From Zychaea mexicana (Eukaryota; Mucoromycota; Mucoromycetes; Mucorales; Lichtheimiaceae): 64,000 nucleotides of DNA. The notes under the pieces were generated by a model that was not told where the DNA came from, did no database searches, and was given only the letters and a program-made list of their open reading frames with translations. The DNA lies in the NCBI RefSeq assembly GCF_025766255.1, contig NW_026516683.1, forward strand, positions 124,001 to 188,000. Reading direction: 5' to 3'. A program made the translations under genes and the position numbers. Positions 37,513 to 49,900 of this stretch are shown piece by piece; within the stretch, counting starts at the first letter, position 1, and each line of letters begins with the position of its first letter.

Positions 37513-39040
37513 TTATGCGGTTTTGGTGGCACCATTTAACACTGCTTTCCCGTTCACTACACTTGCTGCATCCGACGGTGTGGAGTTTAACGACATATTG
37601 CTCGTTGCATTAACGAGCGATTGGACCACCGTTGGGCTGCTTCGCAAACCATACAGGTATCCACTAACCCATTCTACCGTGAGTGTCACATGTCTTTTTT
37701 TTCCCTTGCTCTCTATCCATCCTTTCAAATTAACACTTACAGGTACTTTTGGTCATCGATTCGATCATCAAAGAACATTTGTCGCATTTTGAAAAACGTT
37801 GTGCAAGTCAGTAGACTATCGCTACCCGCCTGATGCTGTGGCCCGATCCGTGTCACCTTTTATCGTAATAATAAAGGGGTTTTGTTGGAAGGCGAAGGGG
37901 GCATGCAGAGGGGGGCAAACGAAAAGCAAGAAATAAGTCTTTGTTAACACGCATAGGATAATAACTAAACTTATACTCTGCATCGTCCAATAAAGCACTT
38001 TACCTGTAAATCATCCGCAATATCTTGCAACCCTCCCTTCAGATTCTTACAGCTCCTCATTAAATACTTGATGTCGTATATACATGGAAAATAGATTCGT
38101 AGGATATCAAAGAACTCGGATTCATCCGCCGGCATTGCTGAGCACGTGAGGAGTTTGAGCAGATAACCAAAGTCATACCCACTTTAAAGAATAATGAAAA
38201 ATCAAGTTAGCAATAGCAGCCAAAGTACCCCCTCCTTCATTCTATGCGACTCAGATCATGCCATCTAGCAGAAGCAGCAGCATACAAAACCACCTTACTT
38301 ACCTATGAAATGATATCCATTTTACATCGTCCAAAAGCACAAAGCCTGAGCTGATCAACAGCTCGCCAAAATGTTCCACATCAATCCCGTATTCTTCGTG
38401 CCTTTTAAAATCAATGCCGGATTTGGTGAGTAGTTCGATCGAGTCTTGTGCGTACATATCATCACTGTATGAAAAGTGAGATCATGATAAGCGTTAGAGG
38501 ATAACGGGCAACCTTAGTATAGAATAATCCCCAGATCTTTCTTCTCTCTCCCTGTCTGCTGTTTCTCCAATCGATATGTTATAAACCAATAGAAAAGAAA
38601 CGTACGATAGGTTAAACCTGAAATTGAACTGCCAAGTGCACACATTACGTGGCAGATTGCCATGTTCATCCGCAAAGGTTACACCCAGTTGAATGATTTT
38701 TAAGAGGTCTACATTGCATCGTAACGTTTGATAATGATAATCTGAAGACGTTTTAAACGTGCCAATAGGTCTTGCTACTACGCCTGGAAATTCCGTGTCC
38801 TGTTGTATTGTTCGTTTTCGTTTGTGTATTTTTGTTATATTAAGAATTAGAAGAGAAACAATGAGATAACAAATAATAATGGCGATGATACAAATGAGCT
38901 CAATTGGTAATAGAAAAGGGAAAACACTTTACCATGGCAAGATATGGATACTCTTCTACTAAGTCGCGGAGGTATGCCATTTCCTCCTCCAAGTTTTCTG
39001 CCCATACTTCTTTAATGTATTTTGAATCGTTGGCGTGCAT
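37513..39040 (-). CDS. CAF1: CAF1/POP2 deadenylase, catalytic subunit of CCR4-NOT
   Basis: Six exons (39040-38933, 38799-38606, 38464-38303, 38181-38004, 37856-37741, 37663-37513) join in frame to 302 residues, the usual length for CAF1/CNOT7. It shortens mRNA poly(A) tails as part of the cytoplasmic CCR4-NOT complex. The protein opens [19 protein letters not shown]. The DEDD exonuclease residues are all there: Asp and Glu in DTEFPG, Asp in SGYDFGYLL, and Asp in QAGSDSLLT with the His of GPQHQAGSD. Other family blocks are [20 protein letters not shown] and [11 protein letters not shown]. The exons are too short to stand out as open frames; I found them by translating the minus strand. The C-terminus after YLYGL is short and variable, as in other fungi. 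Confidence 0.96.
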
Positions 39041-39548
39041 TTAAAACCCGTTTATTTTCCAAAGAGAAATAGGTATGTAGTGCGTTGTCGTGTTTCGATC
39101 TGGTTTTCGTCAAGGTTGTGTAAGTATGGAGCAAAAGAAAGAGAGAGAGAGAGGGAGAGGGAGAATTGAAAAAGAGGTTAACTGAAGCGTGACGACGCAC
39201 GCCTAACTAATCCCAATCACCATTTGGCTCCGACACACGCACACCGCAGGCTCATAGGCCTAAGTTAAGGTGCGGCATGAGGAAGGGTTGACCACTGGCG
39301 CGGCATGTTCTTCGTTGATAGCACATACGCCTGAACAAGCAAACAACGCCATCTACAAAACAGGTTTTTCTGTGACGCGAAAATCGCCATAGACATGTAC
39401 AAAATCTCTCGTTGTATTTTTTTGTCTACACGTCCCAAATATCAATTCCCCCTACCAGTCAAATTACTCTTCCTTTCAAAACAATCTACCACTGAAGGCT
39501 ACTATCATACTTGATGGTTATAGTTCTTAAGGGTCCCTGTATTTATAC
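39041..39548. other. CAF1 upstream region
   Basis: This holds the CAF1 5' leader with a (GA)n-rich tract at 39137-39165, then unique sequence. No gene is seen. Confidence 0.5.
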
Positions 39549-40480
39549 ATGATTCATGCAGCTGACTTTTGGATATGCTGCTTAGACGGTAGCAGTATCT
39601 CTTCACTAGTGGCAGAGCACGCCCAAGGGGACAATGGCACCGAGAAAGGCGACACCGCCTTCTTCCTTTCAGTTATTTTGAGTTGCTTCGAAGAAGATTT
39701 GATGCAGATGAGGCGCGTGTTAGGGCCTACCTTAATGTTAGCGCCACAAGTCCTTCTGGATTCAATCCCATCATTTTTTACACTGCATGGTCTCCTCAAG
39801 CAGGATTCAACACCGAGACCGGGCCCTTCGAAACTACATATGCCGCGTGTATCCGCATTTGTTGCTATCCGATCGCCGAAACCCTTACACTGCTCAGGAT
39901 TGTACCAACTCGCTACAAGCCCAGGGATGGGCTACTGGCCCTAAAGAACAGAGAGTTACTGGCTCAACCGACAACTTTTATATCATATCCTATCGCTACA
40001 AATGTCTCAGCTAAGAAGCTGTTACAGGCAAGCGCGAAGAAACGCTTGCAGACCATCGTACCGGTATATCTATCTATACGATGATGAATGTGGTGCGCTC
40101 TTAGTATACAAAAAAGTAGGCTCTAGCCCATTCATTAACATGCTTTTCGAGTTGCACGACAAAAAGCATGGTATGTTGGGAAACACCTTCGTTTTGACAA
40201 GAGAGGATTACCAAAACACGCAGCTCAAGAAAGGTCTATGACAAGGTATCAAGTACGAGTTACATATATGTTAGAGCTTCATGAAGAATTTCTCGACGCA
40301 AGGAGGACTTTGATTAGCACACTTCTTAGCGTTGATCATTCCTATAAGGCACAGGTGAACCTCATTATCTTTTTGATATGCTTGCTCGCTGACATTCTTG
40401 GACAACATAAGTACCGAACCAACTCTTCACAGTCGACGGCAATAAAGTATTTTAACCACCTCTTTATTATGACATAGCAT
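39549..40480 (+). pseudogene. Decayed DDE/MULE-like transposase relic
   Basis: Coding potential is spread over three plus-strand frames with many breaks. In order I can read CTNSLQAQGWATGPKEQRV, YIISYRYKC, a block SPFINMLFELHDKKHGML, and LSVDHSYKAQ near 40340. From memory of such families, a Cys-rich segment, then a short helical ELH block, then D-H-S-[FY]-K is the order seen in fungal MULE/KDZ-like transposases, where that Asp is the first catalytic residue. The later Asp and Glu of a DDE triad are not found. No terminal inverted repeats were identified. The family assignment rests on these short blocks only and needs a profile search. Confidence 0.4.
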
Positions 40481-41100
40481 ATACAGTGTAACATCAACGT
40501 AAACCGCGGTTGGCTATAAGGAAGCCATGTTTGCGGGCATGTTTTTTATGAACAAGATACGGCACATATTCGGCAGCCGAGGTCTTCAGTCGAATTGGAC
40601 TCTAATGTACGTGAATGCACCGACGGTACGAGTCGTTAGGATAAAGCATAAAACGATCATCATGGTCACTGTAGGTGGTCCAAAGCCAAAAAAAGCTTGC
40701 AGAACTACATTCAAAAAGCGGTCAAGACTGCCGAGGCCGAGCACTTAATGCGGCATATCGCCAGCATCCAGCCGAAGTACAACAACACTCTAAAGCAAAA
40801 CCACCAAACAATCCACAACAGACAAGGGCCAGAAAGCTGATATAAAAATGGGATGATGGCGAGGAATGCGCCGTCATTAGATATTAGGCATATATCTCTG
40901 TCAAGAATGCCTGTGCCGCTTGCAAAGTTCCTTTCTGAATCGAAGCAAAAGCCTTAAATACTTTCCAGACAAGGAGACAGCAGGGCAAAATATGGTTCCC
41001 GAGGTATGTTAGCGGTTTTAAGGTGATCGTGATTGCTTGTTATGGAAATCCTGCTAACTCTTATCATGTCCTTTGGATAATGTATAGCTTAACATGATCT
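40481..41100. other. Mobile-element debris between the two relics
   Basis: Short open stretches such as EHLMRHIASIQPKYNNTLKQ near 40738-40800 look like former coding sequence, perhaps the N-terminal part of the nuclease relic that follows. Stops break all frames and no motif is readable. Confidence 0.35.
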
Positions 41101-41730
41101 AACAGCAAAGCTCGATTGATCTGAGCTCGATCTCGAGCGATATTGCTCTAGGTGGCGACCGCGGCATCATTACGACCTTCACCGTAGTCGGGAAGCAGGT
41201 TAAGGAGTTGCCAACCATTATGTGGTCCTTGCAGAATTGGCTCGAAGACAATGTCACGCCTGTCGAGAAATTGAGTCGCGCGAAACCTGTGGCCGCTGCC
41301 GGGACTTTTACAACGCTTCACAAAAAGAGTAGGAAGAAACGCAAAAAGAGATTGAAAGTACAAGGTTGACAGTTCGGCGAGTAAAAAGAAAAGAAAAGGA
41401 CAACAAACAAGGGAGATGCCCGGGAGAAGAAGCTATACGGAAAACTAGCCAGCGCCAACCGCCACACTTTTCATTGGCTCTTTGCAACGACCGTGGAAAA
41501 AGTGTACTCGATGTCGTCAATGAATACAGCTCCGGTCCAACGCGCCCCCACTGTTTCGAACCGATGGATGCGCAATATGTATTCGCTCGACGATGGACGT
41601 ATACGAGAGGCGAACTGTACACTTTCTCACTGCCCTGACCGTAAATATGCCACAGAGAATTGAGATACCGTGGGTGCTGTGCTTTCAACATTGGTCCTAG
41701 AGTCACGTCATGCTTTTTCCTTTCGAGCCG
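41101..41730 (+). pseudogene. TnpB/Fanzor-like RuvC nuclease relic
   Basis: The C-terminal half of a TnpB/Fanzor-type RNA-guided nuclease can be read in pieces. Near 41150-41200 the frame gives ALGGDRGIITTFTVVG, matching RuvC-I with its catalytic Asp in D-x-G-I. A basic stretch (SRKKRKKRLK) follows, then a break. Near 41510-41560 the frame gives VVNEYSSGPTRPHC. This aligns without gaps to the E-Y-x-x-S/G-x-T-C-x-x-C start of the family zinc ribbon, if the Arg codon CGC was once TGC. After a one-base frame change near 41620 comes SHCPDRKYATEN, a TGA stop, then DTVGAV; with TGA from CGA this gives N-R-D-x-x-x-A, the RuvC-III block. RuvC-II is not recognised. It is clearly dead. An alternative is another zinc-ribbon transposase, but the order and spacing favour TnpB/Fanzor. 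Confidence 0.55.
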
Positions 41731-42244
41731 CCCATTACCCTGCCCCTTTCCACCGTAAAAAAAGAATCAAACAAGAACATCTCTTGTACATGAATTTGCT
41801 TGCTTCGCTCCTGCACCTGCCCGGGTTCCGGAAGACTTCATTGGTGAACAGTGAGAAGCCTCACAACACAGTAATGTTTATTTCCAAGTTGCTTGTTGCT
41901 GCCTCTTCTTTTCGCTGAGTTTCTACTTTTAAGGGTAAACTCTCGACATCGTTGTAGCACCACACCACACTCGCATAAAAGTTGGTAAAAATTTAATATA
42001 ACAACATCGAACACTATGTACATACTGAAATATGGAGAGAATGAGTTTGGTGGTGCTTGTATGTGTTGGGCGTGTGTAATGAGGGTGAAATACAGAGAAA
42101 GAAGAAGAAGAAGAGGATCGTGACTTGTGGAAAAAAAAGAGAGAGAAAGAGCGAGGAAATATATAATGAAAAGAACAAAAACATGTAGAGCGCAACATAG
42201 CAGAAGAAGTATATATGTTTACAGAGAACAGAATAGAATAAAGA
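41731..42244. other. 3' flank of the GATA gene and of the relic
   Basis: An open frame continues a little past the relic (to about 41918) without a recognisable motif. From about 41930 the sequence is the 3' flank of the GATA gene, with GA-rich simple sequence at 42095-42160. Confidence 0.45.
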
Positions 42245-45005
42245 CTAGGACCGTTTGAGCAAAGTTAACAGAGCTGCTGCTTCTACAGCATCCACGCCGG
42301 CCGACATTGGATATGACGCTTCACTGTACCCGAACTTGCTCGCCATTGCCACATCCATGGTGTGTCGTCTACTGTGGTGCATGCTGACAACCGATGGCGC
42401 CGCCGATGATAGCCGCGGTGATGAGTTGGGCGAAGACTCAATAGGACTATAAGAGCCTGATATTGAAAGGGATGACGAAGACAAGCTGGGTGCATCTATA
42501 GCTGCGGTTGCTGTTGTCATTGTCTGACGGTGATTGTGGTGATGTTGGTGTTGCTGAAAGTGGTATTCCGAAGCAAATGAATTATTGCTATTGCTATCGC
42601 GCGGTAGCCATGGCACAGCAAATGTTGCATTACTGCGGATGCTGGGAGGCTGTTGTTGTTGTGGATGGTACTCATCCTCATCTTCACGTATACTCAGATT
42701 TCGTGCAGCGTTAATGTTGCGTTCCATATCGTCATCATCACTATTATTGTTATTGTCGAAGCTGTTGCTATGGGTCTGTTGTTGTCGCAACGATTTAAAT
42801 GCTGAAGAGGAAGACGATGGTGGTGCAGTAACAGCACCAGCAGCGTGCGTCGTCTCCATAACAGGTGTTGCAGAAGCAGATCGTTGACCGCCACGTCGAT
42901 CCGCTCTCCCACCACCTCCTCCACCACTTGTTGATTTCTTGCGTTTTTTGTCACTCTTACTCGATCCACGTCGTTCCTTGGGTGCTGCTGGAGGTCGATC
43001 CATGTTGGAAGATGAACCTAGCATATCAGTGCTTGTGCTTCCCGACAGAATTTTGCCATGCTTCCATTTCACACCACATGCATTACACAGTGTGCCTGCA
43101 CCCTGAGGTCCTCGGCGCCACATGGGTGTACTTTTGGACCCACAGTATAAACATTTCTTTACGGCCCCACCGGAACTGTTATTTCGGGTTTTGGATGTGC
43201 TGGTGGTCGCAGTGGTAGCAGTAGTAATATTGTTGTTGTTATTGCTGTTATGATTACTAGTACTATTGCTGCTCAATGTCGTAGATGCGGAGCGTGGTGA
43301 AATGGGCGCTCGTGAAGCACTAGTGTGGCTACTGCTGCCATTAGAATGGCTGTTTTTAGGTATAGGGTCGACAAGCATATCAACTGGATAGAAATATTTA
43401 CTGTTAGAGAGGGTCGCTCAATCCTGCATATTGAAAATTCTGACTTGATCTTGTCTTTTTTTACCTTTGTCGAAGCTGGTATCATCACTGCTGCACGCGT
43501 CAGATTTACGATGATGGTGATATTGATGCTGGTCTTTGCTATTTAGCAACTCTTCCCACTCGGCGTCATGCGCAGAGGTAATAATGGGTGATGGCGGTAC
43601 TGGCGTCAGCAAGGGCCGTGGTGCATTGGATATAGAACCCTTTTGACCAGCCATTTGTTGCGTATGATACTTCATCTAAAGATGGGGTTTCCAATATGTG
43701 GGTGAATAACAGAAAGCCGCCATTCTTCTGTATCCGTCGTTTACCCATCCTTCCGATAAAATACTTTACCAACTGCACCATTCTTTCGCACACTGTTTCA
43801 AAATCAGACACCGTCTGCTTGATAGCAACAAAGAGCCGTCTCGACACACCGGATATCCGCATATTTACGACTTTGCAACGAGGATCATCAAATGGCATCG
43901 GAGGAAGAGGAGCGGCTGCTGCCGCTGACAATAAGGTTGTTGCTGCCATCACATGACTACTACTGCTATCGCCTGTACCTGGATCTGTCGAGCGACAACG
44001 CGGGTGCATTCGATTGGCACTGCTGCATACAGCAGCAAACTCTTCCAGCTTGGTTGGCCTTCTTTCCTCAAAATGAGGCCCATCCATTGATGACGATGGT
44101 GATGACGACGAGGAAGGTGGTGGCACATGAAAAGAGAATACAAGCTATAACATACAAGAGAGAGATAACTGTTGGTCTGATTTCATCTGCTTAACTAACT
44201 CCCAAAAGTCAATACCTCAAACGGAGGAGCATCATTGACGGCTCCTGCGACGGCATCGTGAGGAAACAAGTAGTAGTCAAGATGAGGAGAAGGAGTATGC
44301 AGCTCTGACGCAGGCGGAGGGTCGACACAGAAAACGACCTTGTTCCGTATGACTTTATGCCGTCGTCTTTTCTTCGGGGGAAGCATATTTACTGGATTGC
44401 TACTGCCACTGTTCTCAGAAGCAGTAGAAGCAGCAGCAGATGAACTATTACCACCACCACCGATCATCGAAATTGGCGGTGATGATACAGATGACGATAG
44501 AACGTATTGCTGTTGCTCCACTATCGTGTTGTCTTCGTTACAAATATCCTTGTCCGTTGTTTCCGTAATTTCATAAAAGGCTGCACTTGAAACACTGTAT
44601 GGTCCGCTCTGCATATACGACGCACCAAGATAATGAATCTCGACTCGATGAGAGCTGTTGTTGTCTAGTGCCCCATCACTCCATGTATGTGCGGGAAATG
44701 TATAGCGATGAAATAGATCGTCCACCCAAGCTCTAAACATGCGCAACACGATGAAAAAGAGTTATTGGGGTAAAGAAATATGTGTGTGTGTTTGATGCAG
44801 GAAAAGAAAAAAGAGCAAAAGCAAGGATTGGGTAGTGGTGAGATGATCAGATCCGGTGCTGCCGTTGCTGCCGCCAGTGTATGTGTAAACCTCCCTCGAT
44901 CGCTCACAACCAAAAAACGAAAAAGGATCTTTTTTACCCGAGTCTCAGACTGCTACTGGACGATGACATCTCGCTGTTGGCTCTTGACCGTGCGATGAAC
45001 GACAT
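42245..45005 (-). CDS. GATA-type zinc-finger transcription factor (18-residue finger loop)
   Basis: Five exons (45005-44938, 44732-44216, 44144-43770, 43675-43465, 43383-42245) join in frame to 769 residues starting [20 protein letters not shown]. The single GATA finger near 43160-43060 is CLYC..CNAC with 18 residues between the Cys pairs ([19 protein letters not shown], then VKWKHGK). This is the loop length seen in WC-2-type and plant GATA factors rather than the 17 of AreA-type factors. N-terminal to it are a unique segment ([20 protein letters not shown]), a basic PPKKRRRHK patch that could be a nuclear localisation signal, and a helical block [21 protein letters not shown] do not see a PAS domain, so it should not be called a WC-2 orthologue. 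The rest is Ser/Asn/Gln rich. A broken copy lies at 33230-34370. Confidence 0.92.
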
Positions 45006-46978
45006 TCTCAATTAAAGTTATCTATTTTGCTCGTCAGACGTAACAACGGCCAAAAAAAAGCGAGAGAAAGTGATGATCTAGTTCATCAGAAACGACTTTG
45101 TCAGCCCGCTTTTTCTTCAATCGTTTTTGACGTGTACAGTGGAAAAAAGACCAGGGTCATTTTACATTGTTACAGATCGTTATTTTTCTTTTTGGTTAAT
45201 TGGATAGTAGAAAGAACAAGCTCTTTTTTGTAAGAGTTGTGGTGGTGTGCGAGAAGGTTTAGTTACTCTTAGAACAGTGAGAAATTGGTGCCTTAATTTA
45301 TTCGGAGCCTCTCTCTCTGTAATGCTGCAGCTTTACTAGGAGGAAGAAAACCAAGCAGCTGGGCTTATGCGCATAACATCAACTTCCGCCCTTAGATTGA
45401 GCAGTGGCAGAAATAGGCGCTTCATTGCAGCGGCATACCGGACCAACGCACTTGTGATATCCGTCGCTCTCTTCGAACTTGTCAGCAAGACTTTCACGTT
45501 CTGGCTTAGGCTAGTAGAGTAGCAAACCCATTATTATCGCGTTTCGATGAAAGTAGAGCATACTTATAATGCATGTTGCGGCTCAAAAAAGAAAGCTTTC
45601 TCGTCGGACTGGTTCTTTCGTAGCCTACTAACATCAGGCTGATATGAAAAAGCGAACGCTTTCAGTCTAACTCTTCCCTAGTACAAGGGATGTCTGGTTA
45701 ATTACATACACATTAGAGCATATATCCTGACAACAGCACCACAACAGCAGCCGAAGCGTTCATATGTCGCGTATAAGTGATAAGTCAAAGTAGTGATATG
45801 AAGTTCCTGTGGCAATAACAACTCGGCTGTGGAATCCGTACTTAACCTGCGCAAGTTTAAGCCCTGTTTTCTTAAAGCGACTTTACTGTACAGTATATCT
45901 CTGACAATTTTAGATCAGTAATTGTACTCTTCTATTTTGAGAATGATTGCATACTGGATGACTGTGAGCGAAACGTATTGCACATAAGCACATTAAAGGA
46001 TCACGGAGGTCATTGTTGTTGACTTTCCACCATTGTGTTTTAGGAATAGTACTTAAAGAACAACGGTAAAAAATATAGTGAAAGTAATGACAACACGCAG
46101 TAGAGAAGCATGAACTACGCGCATTTGACGTTTTCATGCCACACAATTCATTTAAAGCTACTTGGTTTGATACACCAGTTTAATTATACACTTGCCGTAA
46201 ATTGTTAATCCACGCGTCGTTATATGGCCGTACAATCATTGACGTTGCCACTATAATATGTTGGCAAAGTGCAGATATTTAATCAATCTCTGTCATCGAA
46301 AAACTATTAATCACACAAAACAGTACGAGGGAGAAGTATACAAAAGTTCTAGGCTGATGTAGACATCTTTTCCACCTACTTTATTGGTGTTTGTCAGTCA
46401 TGATAGTAGCATCGTAACGATATCGACAAGCTATGGTTCCTTGACGATGATGTACTTTAACAGACGGCTAATGTAACAGCAAAATCCCCATAGCAGCAAA
46501 ATTGTTGCTATGGTATCGTCATAACGAATCACCAAATAGCCAAAAAAAAACATATTTGATAGAATATTCTCTACGCTTTCTCCTTCCTTGGATACAGTAG
46601 TGATGCATGATTAACTTTGTTGGTGGGGAAAAAAGTAAGGAGAGAGAACCTGCATGCAATGCACACGGACAGCACGGCATCTCTCAATGAAATTGTGTTT
46701 CAGACAAATGCTGCTTATTTTGATTGTTGCAGTTGTCATATCACTTGTTGCAAAACGAGCACAACCACTTTTATTTTTGCGCGTTTTGCGCGTATGTGAG
46801 TGAGATCGTGTCATTTCCCGGACCTTCTGTTTTCCGTTCTCTCCTCTCTAATCATTGTTGCAATTCACATTACACACACTACTACAGTGATCCTCCCCTT
46901 TTTTCCTTTTCCTTTATATTTGCTGTCTCATTTCCACCGACAATCGATACAAGCTAGCAAATAACAGCCTTGATAACA
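45006..46978. other. 2 kb spacer between divergent GATA and RdRP genes
   Basis: It holds the promoters of both divergently transcribed genes. Apart from the possible small Cys-containing exon at 45379-45510, listed separately, no coding signal, repeat or RNA gene is recognised. Confidence 0.5.
45379..45510 (-). CDS. Possible last exon of a small Cys-containing protein
   Basis: After an acceptor-like CTACTCTACTAG on the minus strand, a 43-codon open stretch reads KPERESLADKFEESDGYHKC, then VGPVCRCNEAPISATAQSKGG, and stops at 45379. The composition (acidic, then a C-x4-C-x-C cluster) looks more like a real protein end than random sequence. I could not find a matching first exon with the right phase: an upstream ATG at about 45575 is followed by a GTATGC donor in the wrong phase. 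The function is unknown. It could also be chance. Confidence 0.3.
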   Translation of the reverse strand, partial: PKPERESLADKFEESDGYHKCVGPVCRCNEAPISATAQSKGGS

Positions 46979-49900
46979 ATGGCGATCAAAAGACTCGATG
47001 AGCTGCCGGCACACCTCGACCCACATTGTCTTTTACTTTCGAATCTTAACCGGGAGACGATTGCCGAAACTTTGAATGACTATTTCAACAAAGTGGGCGA
47101 AGTAGATCGTGTAGAGATTGATCTTGACGACCGAAACCGATCCAAATGTTCTGCAATCATTCTTTTCGCGTGAGTTTTACTTTTCTTCCTCTGCCCTTTC
47201 TTATATGCTTGTGTATAATGAAGAAAAAAAGAAAGAAAGGAGAACTGACAACTATGACAACCGTGGATGTAATAGCCATCCACTGACGGACTACAACATC
47301 ATTTTATCAAACTTGAGAATCGATGGCAAAGCGGTCCAAATAGAGTTTGCACCCAAAGGCTTTGCAGCAACCCATCCATGGCGTGATACGTCGAGAAAAT
47401 CGGATCGAACATGGGTCATTGCAAAAGCATTCTCACTCGGTACCATGCTGGCCCCCAAGACCTTTGTTAATATGTGGTCCTGCGAGCGCGATGTCAGTGT
47501 GATCATGGATTTCGCCGCGCGTCTCATGTCTGTACGGTTTCAGCATTTGAGTCACACGTATCGTATGGAGTTCCCCTTCAACAACATCGATGGCGAAATA
47601 AAGTTGGAGCGCGAAGAAAATACGACGCATTTCACGTTTACTCTGCGATGCCCGGCACGGACATTTCGAGAAAGGTACATCCAAGAGCAACCATCTCTAC
47701 AACAACCACCATTACCACAGCAGCAGCAACTACGCCAGAGGCAATATCAACAACCGGGTGGAAACAGATATAGCCGCAACAGCAGCAATAATCACGGATA
47801 CAACAATTGTGGTATGAGCAGCAACAACTACAACAATAATAGGTCAGCACCGCCCGGCCGACCCGAAGTCAGAGCAACGAAAAAGGATGTGACTCGAATC
47901 TGGGAACGTATTATGGAGATACCACTTGATGCTCAGGCACAGCAACTGATTAATCAAGAACCCAATGGCAAACGCATCCCAATTAGTCCAGAACACCCAG
48001 CCCATCGAATCAACTTGGCAGCATGGCGCACATACCGCCTCAAATTCGAAACGACCGAAGACTGGATGCTAAACGAGTTTGAAACGATGCTACAATACGC
48101 GGCCCAGTTCAACTTGATTCCACAAAAATTTAACGTGCGGCGTCAATTACCGCTACGTGTTTTGCCAGCATCCCAACTATCTGAACCAGTGCACACGCAC
48201 TCACGACGCGCATCGCAGATCAACGATTTTGACGTGTTGTACTACCTGGAATGTGCAGTGACACAAGGACTGATCGACCAAGTCAGTCTTGACGACACCT
48301 TGTACGAGACGCTGAATGAAGTCGGCCACGCAGGTGCCAAATACCCTCGAGGTATTCTGTTGGCGTTACTTCAAGAATCTTCGCGCATATGGAAACCCTA
48401 TGATGCAATTTACAAGATATTCAGCCAAAACGGACTCAAGATCGCTGCGGATCTGGCCGTACCTAATCATTGTGTCCAAATCCGTAAAGTCATTGTCACG
48501 CCTACAACGTTGTATCTTCAAACGCCAACTCTTGAAGTTAGCAACAGAGTCGTTCGTCATTTCTCAGAACATGCGGATCGGTTCTTGCGCGTCCAGTTCA
48601 TGGATGAAGGCATGACGCGTATTGCTGCCACGTTTGGTGGGGAGAGCAGCGACGCTATCTATGCACGGATTTATAAAACCCTACAGAATGGGATCCAGAT
48701 TGGTGCACGTCGGTATGATTTTTTGGCGTTTTCAAGTTCACAGCTTCGAAATCATGGTTGCTGGTTTTTCGCGCCTACAAAGGAACTTACTCCTGGTATG
48801 ATCCGAGCGTGGATGGGCACCTTCTCACACGTCAAGACCATTGCCAAAAATGCAGTGCGCATGGGTCAGGTAAAAAAAACAGTAGCTTCGATACGGAGAA
48901 GTTGGCACAATGCTGTTGGTGTGATGAGAGGGGAATAGCTCCACGATGATCTTCGGTTTTTCTAAAAAAGGCATCAATTTAGTGCTTCTCAACGACAACT
49001 CCTACGATCCAACTGAATGAAAACCAAGTTGAGGTGATTGACGACATTGAACGCAACGGATACACCTTTTCCGATGGCGTTGGTAAGATTTCTCCGGGAT
49101 TAGCGCGCGACGTAGCGCAACACTTGCAACTAGAGGCCACACCCAGCTGCTTCCAATTCCGTCTCGGTGGAGCCAAAGGCGTTCTCTCATTATCCAACTA
49201 TATGAACGGTCGCCGGATCCAGCTGCGGCCAAGCCAGATCAAGTTCGACTCCACTCACACGATGCTTGAAGTGATCCGTACATCCAACTATCTACCGGCC
49301 TATCTCAACCGACAGGCCATTACGTTGCTTTCTTGCCTGGGCATCAAGGACCAGGTCTTTATGCAAATGACACAAAAGATGGTCAACTCGATGAACAACA
49401 TGCTTAGTAATCCGACCAATGCGACCAAACTGATCTGCCAAAACATGGACGAGCATGGTAATGCCAGTACCATGGCCCGTATCATTAGTTCAGGATTTCT
49501 GGAACGACGCGATCCGTACATCAGCAATATGCTCAATGTTTTTCGAGTGAGCAAGCTCAAGGATCTCAAGGAAAGGGCTCGGATTCATGTGGCCAAGGGC
49601 GCGTTCTTGCTGGGGATGTTGGATGAGACAGATTCGTTGGAAGAAGGCGAGATTTATGTCCGGGTGGCGGATACTGCGAATGACGCGACATCGCGTCGCA
49701 GACCACCGATCGTTGGTCCATGCGTCATTTTCCGGAACCCGTGTTTCCATCCTGGTGATGTGCGCACTGTGATAGCTGTTGACTGCCCTAAACTCAGACA
49801 TTTGTATGATGTTGTCGTGTTTTCGGCCAAGGGGTTCCGTGATCTACCTAGCATGTTGTCAGGAGGCGATCTGGATGGTGATGACTATACGTAAGCTCCC

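Noticed and set aside
48870..48982. Apparent frameshift or early stop in the RdRP
   Set aside because: It is an intron: GTAAAA donor at 48870, TTTAG acceptor at 48982; joining restores the conserved GQ-CFSTT block.
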